From JBBQLG01 sp964251665 (lineage in GTDB: Bacteria > Bacteroidota > Bacteroidia > Cytophagales > Spirosomataceae): a stretch of DNA of 64,000 nucleotides. Positions within the stretch are counted from its first letter, which is position 1. Each line of letters starts with the position of its first letter. Made by a program: the position numbers and the translations under genes. The stretch spans positions 62,001 through 126,000 of the forward strand of contig CAXUKO010000003.1 in NCBI GenBank assembly GCA_964251665.1. Direction: 5' to 3'. Under the pieces are notes generated by a model. The model made no database searches. It was not told the DNA's origin and worked only from the letters and a program-made list of their open reading frames with translations. This document shows, piece by piece, positions 41,529 through 51,378 of the stretch.

Positions 41529-41628
41529 GAGTAGATTAAGTCAATAGTAATAAATTCGAAACCGGCGTTTGTCGGTAAACGCAAAATTAACGTAACTTGG
41601 CATCATCTGTGTAGGACAATACTTTACT

Positions 41629-42078
41629 ATGAAAACGAATCTTTCTACGTCTTTTTTCGCCGTTCTGGTTGCCGCGTTCATGATTGCCGGTTGTGGCAAG
41701 GACAAAGTCGCGCCTGTATCGGAGCGGATTGCCAAAATCTGGACAGCCACTAAGGTAGATCAGAGCAGCACGACCGTGTACACCAAAGGTGGTGCTTCCA
41801 ACGCTGTACCGGGTTATGTAAACTTCCGGCTCAATCTGACCAGTCCAACTACGGTGCAGTATACCGAGTTCGATGGTAACACCTTTACGGGCACCTGGTC
41901 GGTTCCTACCGATACCCGGCTGGTCCTCACCGGTCTGACGCCCCAGCCAACGGGCACCGGCGGCACGATTGAGTTTACCATTACGACCCTGACTGACAAT
42001 CAGCTGGTGCTTGCCCGTACAACGGCCAGCCAGAAAACAGGAGGAACGACGAATACGTATACGCTCTCGAATCCGTAG
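41629..42078 (+). CDS. small lipoprotein of unknown function
   Basis: A 149-residue lipoprotein with signal peptide and lipobox (MIAGC, Cys22). The remainder is Thr-rich and beta-type, with the pattern IWTATKV...FRLNLTSP...GTWSV...LTLT, resembling lipocalin-like or DUF4923-type small Bacteroidota lipoproteins. No family is certain. It is followed by a terminator and then thiL. Confidence 0.7.
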   Translation: MKTNLSTSFFAVLVAAFMIAGCGKDKVAPVSERIAKIWTATKVDQSSTTVYTKGGASNAVPGYVNFRLNLTSPTTVQYTEFDGNTFTGTWSVPTDTRLVLTGLTPQPTGTGGTIEFTITTLTDNQLVLARTTASQKTGGTTNTYTLSNP

Positions 42079-42101
42079 TCGCCCAAACTTATCTATTTCC
42101 G

Positions 42102-42129
42102 AAGCCGTTCTCTCTGGAACGGCTTTTTT
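42102..42129 (+). terminator. terminator before thiL
   Basis: AAGCCGTTC (42102-42110) pairs with GAACGGCTT (42117-42125) around a 6-base loop, then a T-run. Confidence 0.8.
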
Positions 42130-42144
42130 TGTGTTGCTACGACT

Positions 42145-43167
42145 ATGACAGATTTAAATGAATTGGGTGAAATTGGCCTTATCGAGCGAATTCGACAAGC
42201 CACGCCCGCGCCAGTAAACCCCGAAACGATCCGGGCTATTGGCGACGACGCTGCGGTTTTTGACCTCGGCGGAACTGATTTTGGCCTCATCTCGACCGAT
42301 ATGCTGCTCGAAGGGGTGCATTTCGATTTGAGTTATACCCCCCTGAAACACCTTGGCTTCAAGGCTGTAGCGGTGAATGTGTCGGACATTGCCGCCATGA
42401 ATGGCTTACCCACCCAGATAACCGTTAGCCTGGGACTGAGCAGTAAGTTTCCCGTTGAGGCTGTTGATGAACTTTACGAGGGCATCCGGGCCGCCTGTGA
42501 GGCTTATAACGTGGATTTAGTGGGTGGCGATACAACCACATCCCGCTCCGGTCTGGTGATCTCGGTAACGGCCTTGGGTAAGGTGCCGAAGGACAGGATT
42601 ACGTATCGCAACACAGCTCAACCCAACGATGTACTTTGCGTAACGGGCGATCTGGGAGCTGCCTACTTAGGTTTGCAACTGCTGGAACGGGAGAAGCAGG
42701 TGTTCCTGGCCGACCCCACCATGCAGCCGAATCTGGAAGAACAGGCGTATCTGGTGCAGCGTCAGCTCCGCCCCGATGCCCGTACCGACATGGTTCACGA
42801 ACTGCGCGATCTCGGCGTACGGCCAACGGCCATGATTGATGTATCAGACGGGCTGGCCAATGAACTGCTGCACCTTTGCACGCAGTCGGGTACCGGCGCG
42901 GTAATCTTTGACGACAACATACCCATTGACGATCAGACCTACCTGACGGCCGATGAGTTTAAGATTAGCCCCGTTACATCGGCCCTGAATGGGGGCGAAG
43001 ACTACGAACTGCTGTTTACGATACGCCCGCAGGAATATGAAAAGGTAAAGAACAACGCCCGCATCACGGCGATTGGCTACATGACCGCCGATCCCACTCA
43101 GCTTGTGCTGGCGACCCGCGCTGGTCAGCAGACCCCCATTCGGGCGCAGGGCTGGAAACATTTTTAG
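42145..43167 (+). CDS. thiL: thiamine-monophosphate kinase
   Basis: Cytosolic enzyme that phosphorylates thiamine phosphate to thiamine diphosphate. AIR-synthase-like two-domain fold: IGDDAAVF near 31, the Asp-rich metal site ISTDMLLEGVHFD near 50, GGDTT near 130 and MIDVSDGLANEL near 231. The C-terminal GGEDYELLFT near 284 is a strong thiL signature. The 340 residues are normal. No other thiamine genes are nearby. Confidence 0.93.
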   Translation: MTDLNELGEIGLIERIRQATPAPVNPETIRAIGDDAAVFDLGGTDFGLISTDMLLEGVHFDLSYTPLKHLGFKAVAVNVSDIAAMNGLPTQITVSLGLSSKFPVEAVDELYEGIRAACEAYNVDLVGGDTTTSRSGLVISVTALGKVPKDRITYRNTAQPNDVLCVTGDLGAAYLGLQLLEREKQVFLADPTMQPNLEEQAYLVQRQLRPDARTDMVHELRDLGVRPTAMIDVSDGLANELLHLCTQSGTGAVIFDDNIPIDDQTYLTADEFKISPVTSALNGGEDYELLFTIRPQEYEKVKNNARITAIGYMTADPTQLVLATRAGQQTPIRAQGWKHF

Positions 43168-43212
43168 GCACCGAAGACGGTAATTGAGGTGAACAGGGGG
43201 CGGGTTTGCGGA

Positions 43213-45180
43213 TTACTCAGCGAGCAAGGAAGAAAGGAGCCGCATAAGCACCCCCAAATCCACTGGTTTGACTAAGTGGGCGTTGAAACCTGCTTCCAGA
43301 CTACGTCGTTTATCGTCCTCCTGCCCGTACCCGCTAAGCGCAATCACGATCATGGACTGGCCCCACGCTTGCTCACGAATCAAACGGCAGGTGTCGTAGC
43401 CGTCCAGGTTGGGCATACTGATGTCAAGGATGATGATCGCCGGTCGGAGGGCCTCGGCGGCTACTATCCCTTCCCGGCCATCGTAGCGCGTGTGTACCTC
43501 ATTGCCTTTGATTTTTAATAACAGGGCCAGGGTCTGGGCTGCGTCCCGGTTATCATCAATCACCAGAATGCGACGACCGGCCGTTGCCTGTTTCGTGTCA
43601 ACTTTCACTTTGCCGGCGGGTCTGGATTCGGAAGCCAGAGCGGGCAGGTGCAGGGTAAATACGCTGCCCTGCCCTGTACCGGAACTGGTGGCTTCCACCC
43701 GGCCTTCATGCAGTTCAACGAGTTGCCTAACCAGCATCAACCCCAGCCCCAGACCACCCTGCGACCGTACGAGCGAAGCATCAGCCTGTATGAACATCTC
43801 GAAGATGCGGTCTAACTGATCCGCCGGGATACCGATACCGTCATCGCGGACTTCTACAACTGCTTCGCCACCCGCCTGCCTGGCGCTTAGCGTCACGTTG
43901 CCGCCCTGATGCGTGAATTTAAGCGCATTATTCAGCAGATTGCTGATCACCTGCGTCAGGCGGGTTGCATCTGCATACAGGTAAATCGGCCCGGCCGGCA
44001 GACTGATGATCAGCTCGCGATCTTCCGCTTCGTACAGCGAGTGGACCGCTTCAACCGCGTCTTTAATAACCTGAGCGAGTTCGATTCGCTCCCGGCGCAA
44101 TTCGATCTTGCCCTGACTGATGCGGCTCACATCCAGCAGGTCATCAACCAGCCGAACCAGATGATCGACCTGCCGGGTCATAATCTCGACAACCGGTGTC
44201 AGGCTGTCATCTTCATTGCCTTTTAGTTGCAGCAGGTGCAGGGTGTTGCGCAGGGGTGCCAGTGGATTACGCAGTTCGTGAGCCAGCAAAGCCAAAAACT
44301 CGTCTTTCCGACGGTCAGCTTCCCGCAGCGCCTGCTCTGACTGTTTACGCGCGTTTATGTCAAAGATAACACCACTCATTCGGGTCGGTCGCCCATCTAT
44401 TTCGTCTGTGATACGCCCGTAGCCACTCATCCAGCGCACGGTTCCGTCGTCACGCACCGCCCGGAACTTCGCTTCATATACGACTTTTTCCTCAATCGCC
44501 TTTTTTAACAGGGCCTTGATCCGTTCGAGGTCATCGGGGTGAACATGTTCCAGAAATGCGTTGGGCGTCATGGGTTGTGGCAGCAGCTTCATCCCAAAAA
44601 GGAAAAAGTGCTGTTCATTCCAGAACACTTCGTCGGTGGCCAGATTCCACTCCCAGGTGCCCATTTCTGCCGCTTCGAGGGCAATTCGGGTGCGTGTTTC
44701 CTGTTTACGCAGGGACTCTTCGGTAAGGGCGCGCTCCGTAATATCTATACTAACACCGATCCATTTCCGTACGGTGCCGCCTTCATCCCGAACGGGTGCC
44801 GCCAAGAGAGTGGTCCAGCGCCAGTTTCCTTCCGGGCTGTGCAGACGCAGGTCGATGTTCATTGGTGTGGACGTACGAATAGCCTGTTGCCATTGGTGGA
44901 GAGCCCCTGGCTGGTCCTCAGGGTGGACGGCCTGCACCCAACCGGCCTGTAGCCAATCGGCCAACGATTGTCCGGTATAATTCCGCCAACTGGGCGAGTC
45001 GGTGCTAACCTGGCCGGTCGCGTCCGTTTCCCAAACGGCCTGAGCAAAGGCGTCGATCAGTGTCTTAAATTCATCAGGAATACTATCCGGCTGCCCAGAT
45101 GATGAAACGGGTGAGGGTATTTGAGGGGGTAAAGGCAGTTCACCGGAGGAGTCGTCACCGGGTGTAAAATCTGGGCTCAT
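43213..45180 (-). CDS. hybrid histidine kinase with PAS domains and receiver
   Basis: A 655-residue soluble sensor kinase. PAS 1 covers about 35-148 and PAS 2 about 160-278. HisKA has the phosphorylated His301 in LLAHELRNPL, and the ATPase domain has NALKFT near 418, DDGIG near 446 and GLGLGL near 476. A C-terminal receiver holds phospho-acceptor Asp586 in ILDISMP, with Lys638. No membrane segment is seen, so it senses an internal signal, perhaps redox or a small ligand in the PAS domains. There is no separate response regulator nearby. Confidence 0.92.
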   Translation of the reverse strand: MSPDFTPGDDSSGELPLPPQIPSPVSSSGQPDSIPDEFKTLIDAFAQAVWETDATGQVSTDSPSWRNYTGQSLADWLQAGWVQAVHPEDQPGALHQWQQAIRTSTPMNIDLRLHSPEGNWRWTTLLAAPVRDEGGTVRKWIGVSIDITERALTEESLRKQETRTRIALEAAEMGTWEWNLATDEVFWNEQHFFLFGMKLLPQPMTPNAFLEHVHPDDLERIKALLKKAIEEKVVYEAKFRAVRDDGTVRWMSGYGRITDEIDGRPTRMSGVIFDINARKQSEQALREADRRKDEFLALLAHELRNPLAPLRNTLHLLQLKGNEDDSLTPVVEIMTRQVDHLVRLVDDLLDVSRISQGKIELRRERIELAQVIKDAVEAVHSLYEAEDRELIISLPAGPIYLYADATRLTQVISNLLNNALKFTHQGGNVTLSARQAGGEAVVEVRDDGIGIPADQLDRIFEMFIQADASLVRSQGGLGLGLMLVRQLVELHEGRVEATSSGTGQGSVFTLHLPALASESRPAGKVKVDTKQATAGRRILVIDDNRDAAQTLALLLKIKGNEVHTRYDGREGIVAAEALRPAIIILDISMPNLDGYDTCRLIREQAWGQSMIVIALSGYGQEDDKRRSLEAGFNAHLVKPVDLGVLMRLLSSLLAE

Positions 45181-45894
45181 GAGTGTGAATGCTCTTGGTA
45201 ATGATTGACGTAGTCAGAAATGGTGTACTGCGTGGTAACTACAAGCAAGGCTAAACGGCTTGTCAGGCAGTGCCCTGATAGAACTCTTACGCGATGCATA
45301 GAGATTCATGTTACCAGCCATATCGTTAAAGCGGTCATTCTACAGATCAGTATTTTTAGCAAGGTTACACGGCAGTCTTATCGGGTTACGTATGCCCGGT
45401 CTGCTTACCTGGCCCGAAGCTAACTACTTTATAAACAGGTAACTACTAAGTCAACTGAGCGGTTGGACTATACTATAAGCTGTTTGGTAAACGTACTACG
45501 CTAAATGGCTGGACTTAACACCAATTCGGGGGCTGTTTTCCAAAAAACTATGAAATGGACTGATTTTTCGCTTCTGCCGGTATTACGTAATCTATCCGGT
45601 CTACAGATTTGCCATTTAGTAAATTATCGCTCATCTTTCGCTGTGTATCTGGTTAGTTACTTGTATTGGCTTAGGTAAATAACTATGTTGCTACATGTTT
45701 TCTATAGTAGAAGTGTATACTTATAAAACTATTCATATAATAGGGTGACGGTGCGCATTGTGGTACCAACAAATGACTACTATTAGCGTTATACTTTTGA
45801 TAAAAAATTACATACAGTGACCGGTCGGCCGGAGAATCGTCTGAATAATTAAGGGGAAGTTTTTAATAGTACACGTGAAAATTAAAAGAACCAA
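45181..45894. other. gene-free, A+T-rich intergenic stretch
   Basis: 714 bases between divergent genes with no credible reading frame. The only open frame, 45220-45423, shows no recognised family and a poor composition. The stretch holds the promoter regions of the hybrid kinase and the TetR gene, including TACTTTTG at 45792-45799. No tRNA-like or repeat structure was found. Confidence 0.6.
45792..45799 (+). promoter_or_regulatory. -7 promoter element for the TetR gene
   Basis: TACTTTTG fits TAnnTTTG and lies 96 bases before the TetR start codon. Confidence 0.5.
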
Positions 45895-46569
45895 ATGGAT
45901 AAAATCCGAAGAAACCGTGCCAAAACGACTCAACGAATCGTAGAAGCGCTGGAAGATGTGATTGCGGAGCGGGGACTGGAGGGGGTAGGCGTAAACCGGA
46001 TTGCCGAAAAAGCCGGTGTCAGTAAGGTACTCATCTATCGTTATTTCGGTGGTTTAGATGGCCTGATGGACTATTACGTGAAAATGGGTAAACTGTTTCC
46101 GATGTTTACACCAGTCGTTCTGGATCAGATTCGTCCGTTGCACGAGTCGGATTTAGCCCGAGTCTGGTACCGGCAGGTTATTCAGACCTATCGCTCATTT
46201 CGGACATTCAAAGCGGCTCGTGAGGTACTCAAAGCCACAATCGTTGAGAATGACATTACCGCTGATGTGACCAGTAAAGCCGTCGACGAAGAAATGACGC
46301 GTCTGGTCGAGCAGTTGTCATTCGTGCAGGGGGCCGATACCAAAGCTGTTTCGGCAGTTATGCTCGGTGCCATGTCTTATCTGACCATTCTGGCCCAGAA
46401 CAACCGGACGATGATTGGTCTCGATCTGCGCAGCGAAGAAGGCTGGAAACGGATTGAGGATGCCGTAAAAATGATTTACATCGCGCTTAATAAAATGGCT
46501 ATTGCTTCCAAAGAAACGACTATGGAAGTACAGGCAGCCAGTTTACCCGTTGCTGGTGGCTGGAAGTAA
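45895..46569 (+). CDS. TetR/AcrR-family transcriptional regulator
   Basis: A 224-residue regulator with an N-terminal TetR helix-turn-helix (about residues 10-58: TQRIVEALEDVIAERG, then GVNRIAEKAGVSKVLIYRYFGGLDGLM). The ligand-binding half is helical and of unknown specificity. It stands alone: upstream is a large gene-free stretch, and downstream a convergent GH65 gene. No palindrome of the AGTATGC type lies in its own promoter, so it cannot be tied to the fatty-acid operators here. Confidence 0.9.
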   Translation: MDKIRRNRAKTTQRIVEALEDVIAERGLEGVGVNRIAEKAGVSKVLIYRYFGGLDGLMDYYVKMGKLFPMFTPVVLDQIRPLHESDLARVWYRQVIQTYRSFRTFKAAREVLKATIVENDITADVTSKAVDEEMTRLVEQLSFVQGADTKAVSAVMLGAMSYLTILAQNNRTMIGLDLRSEEGWKRIEDAVKMIYIALNKMAIASKETTMEVQAASLPVAGGWK

Positions 46570-46608
46570 GTGGCCGCTTAACCTAAGCATTTCATACCTG
46601 AACGCCAC

Positions 46609-46650
46609 AAAAAAGATGGCCATTCCAGCAGTGGAGTGGCCATCTTTTTT
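46609..46650. terminator. bidirectional terminator between TetR and GH65 genes
   Basis: AAGATGGCCATTCC pairs with GGAGTGGCCATCTT with one wobble around AGCAGT. A-run on one side and T-run on the other serve both convergent genes. Confidence 0.85.
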
Positions 46651-46671
46651 GTGCGGGTGCGTACCGGACAG

Positions 46672-48726
46672 CTACTGCACCTGAATGGTTTGTTTTTGCA
46701 GGCCTACCCCTTTCAGCGTGAGCGATTTCCAGCCTTTTGGTAACTTTGTCTTCAGGCGGACGATGCCGTTGTCAGTAATATCCAGGCCGCCAAAGCCGTT
46801 CAGGACAGCTTGTAGCATACCTCCCGCGCCCGTTGCAAAATAGGGGTTGGTACCGCCAGCCGTTTCGGCCAGCACACCAAACGGAGGCACCTGGTTTGGC
46901 TTGTAACTCTTCACAAACCATTTGTAAGCATCATCCGTGTCGCCAAGCCGGGCGTGCAGCGTTGCCAGTACCGACCAGCCCATAGCCGGGCCATCGGGCG
47001 AATACTTTGGCTCGTAGTACGCCAGATCTTTTCGGATAGCAGCTTCACCTGTTACAATCGTGAGCGGATAGGCCAGCAAATTGACATCGGCTTGTTTAAT
47101 CGTAACGCCATCATACGTGCGGTTTTCCTTAGTGGTGCCGTCAGGAAATTTTAAAATCGGAATGTTGTCGGCCACTACCTTCCAGTCAGCATTCGGTGTG
47201 ATGCCCAGTTCCTGAGCGGCCTGCGTGGCATAGGTCAACGCAGTTTTGGCCATGCCATTGGTAAAGGCGTTATCGTCTATGTTTTCCTGCCACTCGTTGG
47301 CTCCTATTACGTTGTTAATATGGTACTTGCCCGGCTGGCCCGCCAGTCCGACCTCCCGCTCCACGCGGCTCGACCAGAAATCAGCTACTTCTTTCAGCAT
47401 GGGATAACCACGGGTGCGCAGCCACTCTTTATCTTTTGTGACCTGATAATACTTCCAGAACGACCAGCCAATGCAGCCTGTGATGTGGTGCTGAAATGGC
47501 CCCGTCAACGCCCAGACAGGAGTGGCTTCCTGGCCGTCGGCGTCCGATTCCCAGGGAAACATTGTACCCGCGTAGCCATGACTGAAGGCGTTCTGTTTTG
47601 CCATTACCATGCGTTCGTACCGGTATTCGAGCAGTGATTTGGCCAGTTCGGGTTTCAGCACCAGCAGAGCCGGGTACATCCAGATTTCGGTATCCCAGAA
47701 GACGTGGCCATTGTAGCCCAGACCCGACAAGCCCATTGGAGACAGGCTGTATGCGGTACCTTCGCGGGCGAATGAATACAGATGATACAGGGCAGAGCGT
47801 ACGGCCCGCTGCGCATCCGGGTCTCCGTCGATGACAATGTCGGATTGCCAGAGTTTGGCCCACTCGGCGTTGTGGCGGTTCAGGAGCCGCTCGGTGCGTT
47901 CCAGAGCGGCAAAGATGGTCAGGCGTTCGGCTTCGTTGAACGGGTCCGGGGTGTGAGCCGTCGATGTAACTGACCCAACAATACTGAATTTATAGGTCTG
48001 CCCGGCTTTCAGGGTCTTCTTGAACTTGGCCAGGTGCATGTTATAATCCCAGTCTTCGTGAATCACCTGCGGTTCCTGTCCGTGTGGTTCATCAAAGATG
48101 AAACTCGTTGAAGCGGCTACCGTATGCCGTCCAGTGGGGCTTTTGGCCACCGACGTCAGCAACCGGATGGTCACATGCGGCCGGTCGATTTCGTTGTACG
48201 TATTCTTGACGTCCTTGAGGTTCTCCGGCGATTCGATCACGCTCATCGGAATAATCTCACAATCCTTTTTGGCCGTAATCTCCACCATTGTCAGCTCCGA
48301 GAAAGGCAGGTGCCGCAGGGCCATCATCGTTTGCCGAACGGTCACTTTGTCTTTATAATCAAATGTAGTGGTTAGGGCCGCGCGTTGCATATCGAGCGTC
48401 TGCCGGTAATTGCTGATGTCGCGGGGACCAATGCGCTGCCCGTCTACATCGAGGTTCATATTCGCGAAGTTGAACACCTTCAGGATGTTGGACACGCGGC
48501 CCCGCCCGTAGGTATCAAACGCGCCGTTCAGCACGACGTCTTTCACTTTCATTGGTTCCGGTGAAGACACAAGGCCAATCATTCCATTGGCGACGGTGAT
48601 GCCGTAATAATTAGCCGGATTAATATTCTGGCCAACGATCTGCCAGGGGTTTGTGTCGGTTTGGGCGTGTAGCGTTGATGAAACTGCCAGGAGCGGCAGC
48701 AGCATACTTAGAAGCCTTTTTTTCAT
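46672..48726 (-). CDS. exported glycoside hydrolase family 65-like protein
   Basis: A 684-residue exported enzyme (signal peptide 1-21, ending LHAQT). An N-terminal beta-sandwich spans about 25-270 and the (alpha/alpha)6 barrel about 310-640. GH65-type motifs are GHVFWDTEIWMYPALL near 338 and IGANEWQENIDDNAFTN near 470, whose Glu is the likely catalytic acid. The closest relatives by pattern are acid trehalase (Ath1) and the human glucosylgalactosylhydroxylysine glucosidase group. It probably hydrolyses an alpha-glucoside in the periplasm; inverting hydrolase rather than phosphorylase is likely but unproven. Confidence 0.85.
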   Translation of the reverse strand: MKKRLLSMLLPLLAVSSTLHAQTDTNPWQIVGQNINPANYYGITVANGMIGLVSSPEPMKVKDVVLNGAFDTYGRGRVSNILKVFNFANMNLDVDGQRIGPRDISNYRQTLDMQRAALTTTFDYKDKVTVRQTMMALRHLPFSELTMVEITAKKDCEIIPMSVIESPENLKDVKNTYNEIDRPHVTIRLLTSVAKSPTGRHTVAASTSFIFDEPHGQEPQVIHEDWDYNMHLAKFKKTLKAGQTYKFSIVGSVTSTAHTPDPFNEAERLTIFAALERTERLLNRHNAEWAKLWQSDIVIDGDPDAQRAVRSALYHLYSFAREGTAYSLSPMGLSGLGYNGHVFWDTEIWMYPALLVLKPELAKSLLEYRYERMVMAKQNAFSHGYAGTMFPWESDADGQEATPVWALTGPFQHHITGCIGWSFWKYYQVTKDKEWLRTRGYPMLKEVADFWSSRVEREVGLAGQPGKYHINNVIGANEWQENIDDNAFTNGMAKTALTYATQAAQELGITPNADWKVVADNIPILKFPDGTTKENRTYDGVTIKQADVNLLAYPLTIVTGEAAIRKDLAYYEPKYSPDGPAMGWSVLATLHARLGDTDDAYKWFVKSYKPNQVPPFGVLAETAGGTNPYFATGAGGMLQAVLNGFGGLDITDNGIVRLKTKLPKGWKSLTLKGVGLQKQTIQVQ

Positions 48727-48800
48727 AAGTAGTCGGCGCAGGCCGAAGTAGTGAAAGAAAGGCTAAAAATAATGCCATTTAAGGGATTGTACTCATTATT

Positions 48801-49526
48801 TTATTGCTGTGGAATGAAGGTGAACTGTACCACCAGGGCTGATGAGCCATCGGCGTTGTTGCGTTGCCAGCCCAGCGACAAAGGCAGATGCTTGCTTAAG
48901 AAAATTTCAAGTCCCAAGACTAACTGGCCTACCTCATGGGAACCTGAAATCCAGTCGCCCATCAGGTGTACTTTTTCGTAGAATATACCGGCGTCGAAAC
49001 CAGCCTGGAAACCAACGTGCGGTCCGGTGCCGAGGTAGTGCACGTGGCCGGTATAAACGCCTACCGTGGCTTTATAATGTTCCTTAAAAAAAGAGCCGTT
49101 CAGGTTGGTGTAAGCGAAACTCACAAACCGACTATGGTTATCGGGTGACAGATTTATGCCGCCCTGCGCCCCAATGCCTATGGCAAACTGCTTATTGAGT
49201 TCAAATACTTTCTGAGCATTCAACAAGAGCAGTGGCGAGTAGGCCGATTGAGTGGATGAATCATTCCGAACAATTTTCTTCCGGTCAGGATAGTAATCAA
49301 GGTTGTAGAGGTTCGCTCCTACCTCCCAGTTATTACCTAAGCCGTAATCGAAGGTGGTCAGGGAACGGTAAAAATCCTGTATGGAGAACTGCTGTTGAAC
49401 GATGATTTTGTGCTGCTCTGTAATCTCCGATTCGGGTACGTTAAAGTAGGTTTGCTGTGCCTGAACGGCGGTGCTGAATAGCGCCATCAGGCACAACCCT
49501 TTCATGAATGAGTAGATTGTTTTCAT
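48801..49526 (-). CDS. putative outer-membrane beta-barrel protein
   Basis: A 241-residue exported protein with a signal peptide of about 23 residues (ending VQAQ). The rest alternates polar and hydrophobic residues with many Tyr, Phe and Gly, as in small barrels (SLTTFDYGLGNNWEVGANLYNL near 55, QAGFDAGIFYEKVHLMGDW near 175), and ends VVQFTFIPQQ with a final aromatic. No family is recognised. It lies downstream of the ABC exporter genes on the same strand, 62 bases from the permease gene. Confidence 0.65.
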   Translation of the reverse strand: MKTIYSFMKGLCLMALFSTAVQAQQTYFNVPESEITEQHKIIVQQQFSIQDFYRSLTTFDYGLGNNWEVGANLYNLDYYPDRKKIVRNDSSTQSAYSPLLLLNAQKVFELNKQFAIGIGAQGGINLSPDNHSRFVSFAYTNLNGSFFKEHYKATVGVYTGHVHYLGTGPHVGFQAGFDAGIFYEKVHLMGDWISGSHEVGQLVLGLEIFLSKHLPLSLGWQRNNADGSSALVVQFTFIPQQ

Positions 49527-49588
49527 ACCGTTGCTGGTAACACTGTTGAGTAGTTATTCCCAGTACAACGCGGTTATGAACAGATGGT

Positions 49589-50695
49589 TTAATCGGGCGA
49601 ATCCGTCTCCCAGGCTGATTGAGGGTAATACCGCACGAATAACCCGCCTGCCATTGCCCAGCTGAGGGCACTCAGTCCCCAAAGCGGCAGCTGGTACATG
49701 ATGGTCAGAAAACCCACCAGCAAGAGCCCAGACACAATGGGTAGTAACTGATCGGGCTGGCGGTGCCGGATCAGAAGCAGGGTAAACAGCAGTAGAATCA
49801 GGCTGTGACCAAACGCCCAGACGCTGGCGATAATGCCAATTGACAGGTCGTCGGGTTGGTAGCGAATCAGCAGGATTGTTTCGGGCAGGAGCAGCAGCGT
49901 TATGATCAGGGCGTAGGTTGCGAGCCGTTGACCAGCCGGAATGGGTAGATTACGCAGCAGAGCCAGCCGCTGGTGCTCAAACTGATACAACTGATAGATA
50001 ATGCCGGAATGGCTCAGCGCCATAAATAAGGCCCCGAGGGCCAGCAATCGGACATCATAGTCGTCGGTGGGGTAGAGGCTCAGAATACCCAGCGTCAGCA
50101 GGCTCGTTCCGGTTTTGGTGATAAACAATAGCGCGGGCTGATCGATGAACAGGTGGCGGATGAAAAACAGGCCGTAAGGCGTTGTGAAGCGCTCCCGCCA
50201 GGGGAGTCGAATTCTGGTCGTCAGTGGTTGACGGTTAGGCGTTTTCAGAGCGTAATCGAGCCAGAAGATGGGTAGCGTGGTCATCAACACGGCGCCAACA
50301 GCAAGTTGTACACTGCTCAGATTTGTATGCTGCTGGCTGCTGATCCAGCCGATAAACGCCATATAAGCCAGTATGGGAAGCAATACCATACTCTGCACGG
50401 CCAGCAAACCCAGCCAGCGTTGGGGTGTTGGAATGAGCCGGTAGTGGTACAGCACTTCAGTTTGACGGATAACCCCCACGGCAAACCGGGTGGCAAACAG
50501 GGTGTAAACCAGCCATAACGTCTGGTAGAGGCCAAGCAAAAAAGGGGTATGCACGGCCGCTTGGGCCAGGGCCATGTGTTCGGGCAGCCGCAGAAAACTG
50601 CCGGCCAGCATTAGCACCACAAAAAACAGCCCGGCGTTCTGCCGGTAAAACTGCCCGACAATGGTTTTACGGAGAACCGCTGGCAGTACATTCAT
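49589..50695 (-). CDS. ABC transporter permease-like membrane protein
   Basis: A 368-residue polytopic membrane protein with about ten hydrophobic segments and no recognised sequence family. It overlaps the ATPase gene by 4 bases (ATGA at 50692-50695), which marks it as the membrane partner of that ATPase. There is no separate substrate-binding gene, so export or lipid transport is more likely than uptake. Confidence 0.72.
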   Translation of the reverse strand: MNVLPAVLRKTIVGQFYRQNAGLFFVVLMLAGSFLRLPEHMALAQAAVHTPFLLGLYQTLWLVYTLFATRFAVGVIRQTEVLYHYRLIPTPQRWLGLLAVQSMVLLPILAYMAFIGWISSQQHTNLSSVQLAVGAVLMTTLPIFWLDYALKTPNRQPLTTRIRLPWRERFTTPYGLFFIRHLFIDQPALLFITKTGTSLLTLGILSLYPTDDYDVRLLALGALFMALSHSGIIYQLYQFEHQRLALLRNLPIPAGQRLATYALIITLLLLPETILLIRYQPDDLSIGIIASVWAFGHSLILLLFTLLLIRHRQPDQLLPIVSGLLLVGFLTIMYQLPLWGLSALSWAMAGGLFVRYYPQSAWETDSPD

Positions 50696-51321
50696 GCCGG
50701 TATCAGGGTTTGCTTATCGACCTGCCAGACCGATGCAACCGGCAATTCGGCAAGGCTAAAGTCCTGGTGTGACGATAAGAGAAAGCTGACGCCCTGACTA
50801 CTTAGTGTCTGGATAAGCCGGGCGACGGTTTGGGTGGCGGCTACGTCGAGGGTGATTAAAGGTTCATCCAGTAGAATCAGGCGGGGCTGACCCAGGAACG
50901 CCAGCACAAGCGACGTCTTCTTCAGCATTCCGCTCGAATAGGTGCCCACCGGGGTCTTCATAAACTCACGAATGGCAAAGGCATCGATTAGCGTATCGGC
51001 CTGACCGTTCGGGGCTCGCTTCGCTGTGGCAACCCACTGAATAAGTTCGTGTGCCGTCAGAAACTCGGGAAACAGCGGTTCGGCCTCGCCGTAATTGACC
51101 CGCAGGCGATACGGCACGGCCTGACGGGTGCAGTCGAACTGCCCATCGAGCAGGATTTGCCCGTCGAAAGGAAGCATGCCTGCCACCGATTTGAAAAACG
51201 TTGTTTTACCTGACCCGTTCCGGCCCTGTAGCCAGTGAATACCCGGCGCAAAATCAAGTTTGGGAATCTCGAGAATGGTGCGGCCAGTGTAGGCTTTGTG
51301 GAAGTTGCGGATGGCGAGCAT
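50692..51321 (-). CDS. ABC transporter ATP-binding protein
   Basis: A 209-residue ATPase. Walker A is GRNGSGKTT near residue 34, the signature SSGMLKK near 128, Walker B RLILLDEP near 146, and the H-loop SSHQDF near 183. ATG 51321 is the chosen start; a TTG lies two codons upstream. With the overlapping permease gene it forms a two-gene ABC system. The size and single fused-free ATPase are typical of small exporters. The substrate is unknown. Confidence 0.88.
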   Translation of the reverse strand: MLAIRNFHKAYTGRTILEIPKLDFAPGIHWLQGRNGSGKTTFFKSVAGMLPFDGQILLDGQFDCTRQAVPYRLRVNYGEAEPLFPEFLTAHELIQWVATAKRAPNGQADTLIDAFAIREFMKTPVGTYSSGMLKKTSLVLAFLGQPRLILLDEPLITLDVAATQTVARLIQTLSSQGVSFLLSSHQDFSLAELPVASVWQVDKQTLIPA

Positions 51322-51378
51322 TAACAATGAGCTTGGACAAGCCGAAACTAATAGATTGTTACGAGGGCTAAAAACGCA

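Noticed and set aside
45220..45423. Open frame of 67 codons in the gap before the TetR gene
   Set aside because: No family resemblance, composition unlike neighbouring genes, and no promoter at a sensible distance; probably random.
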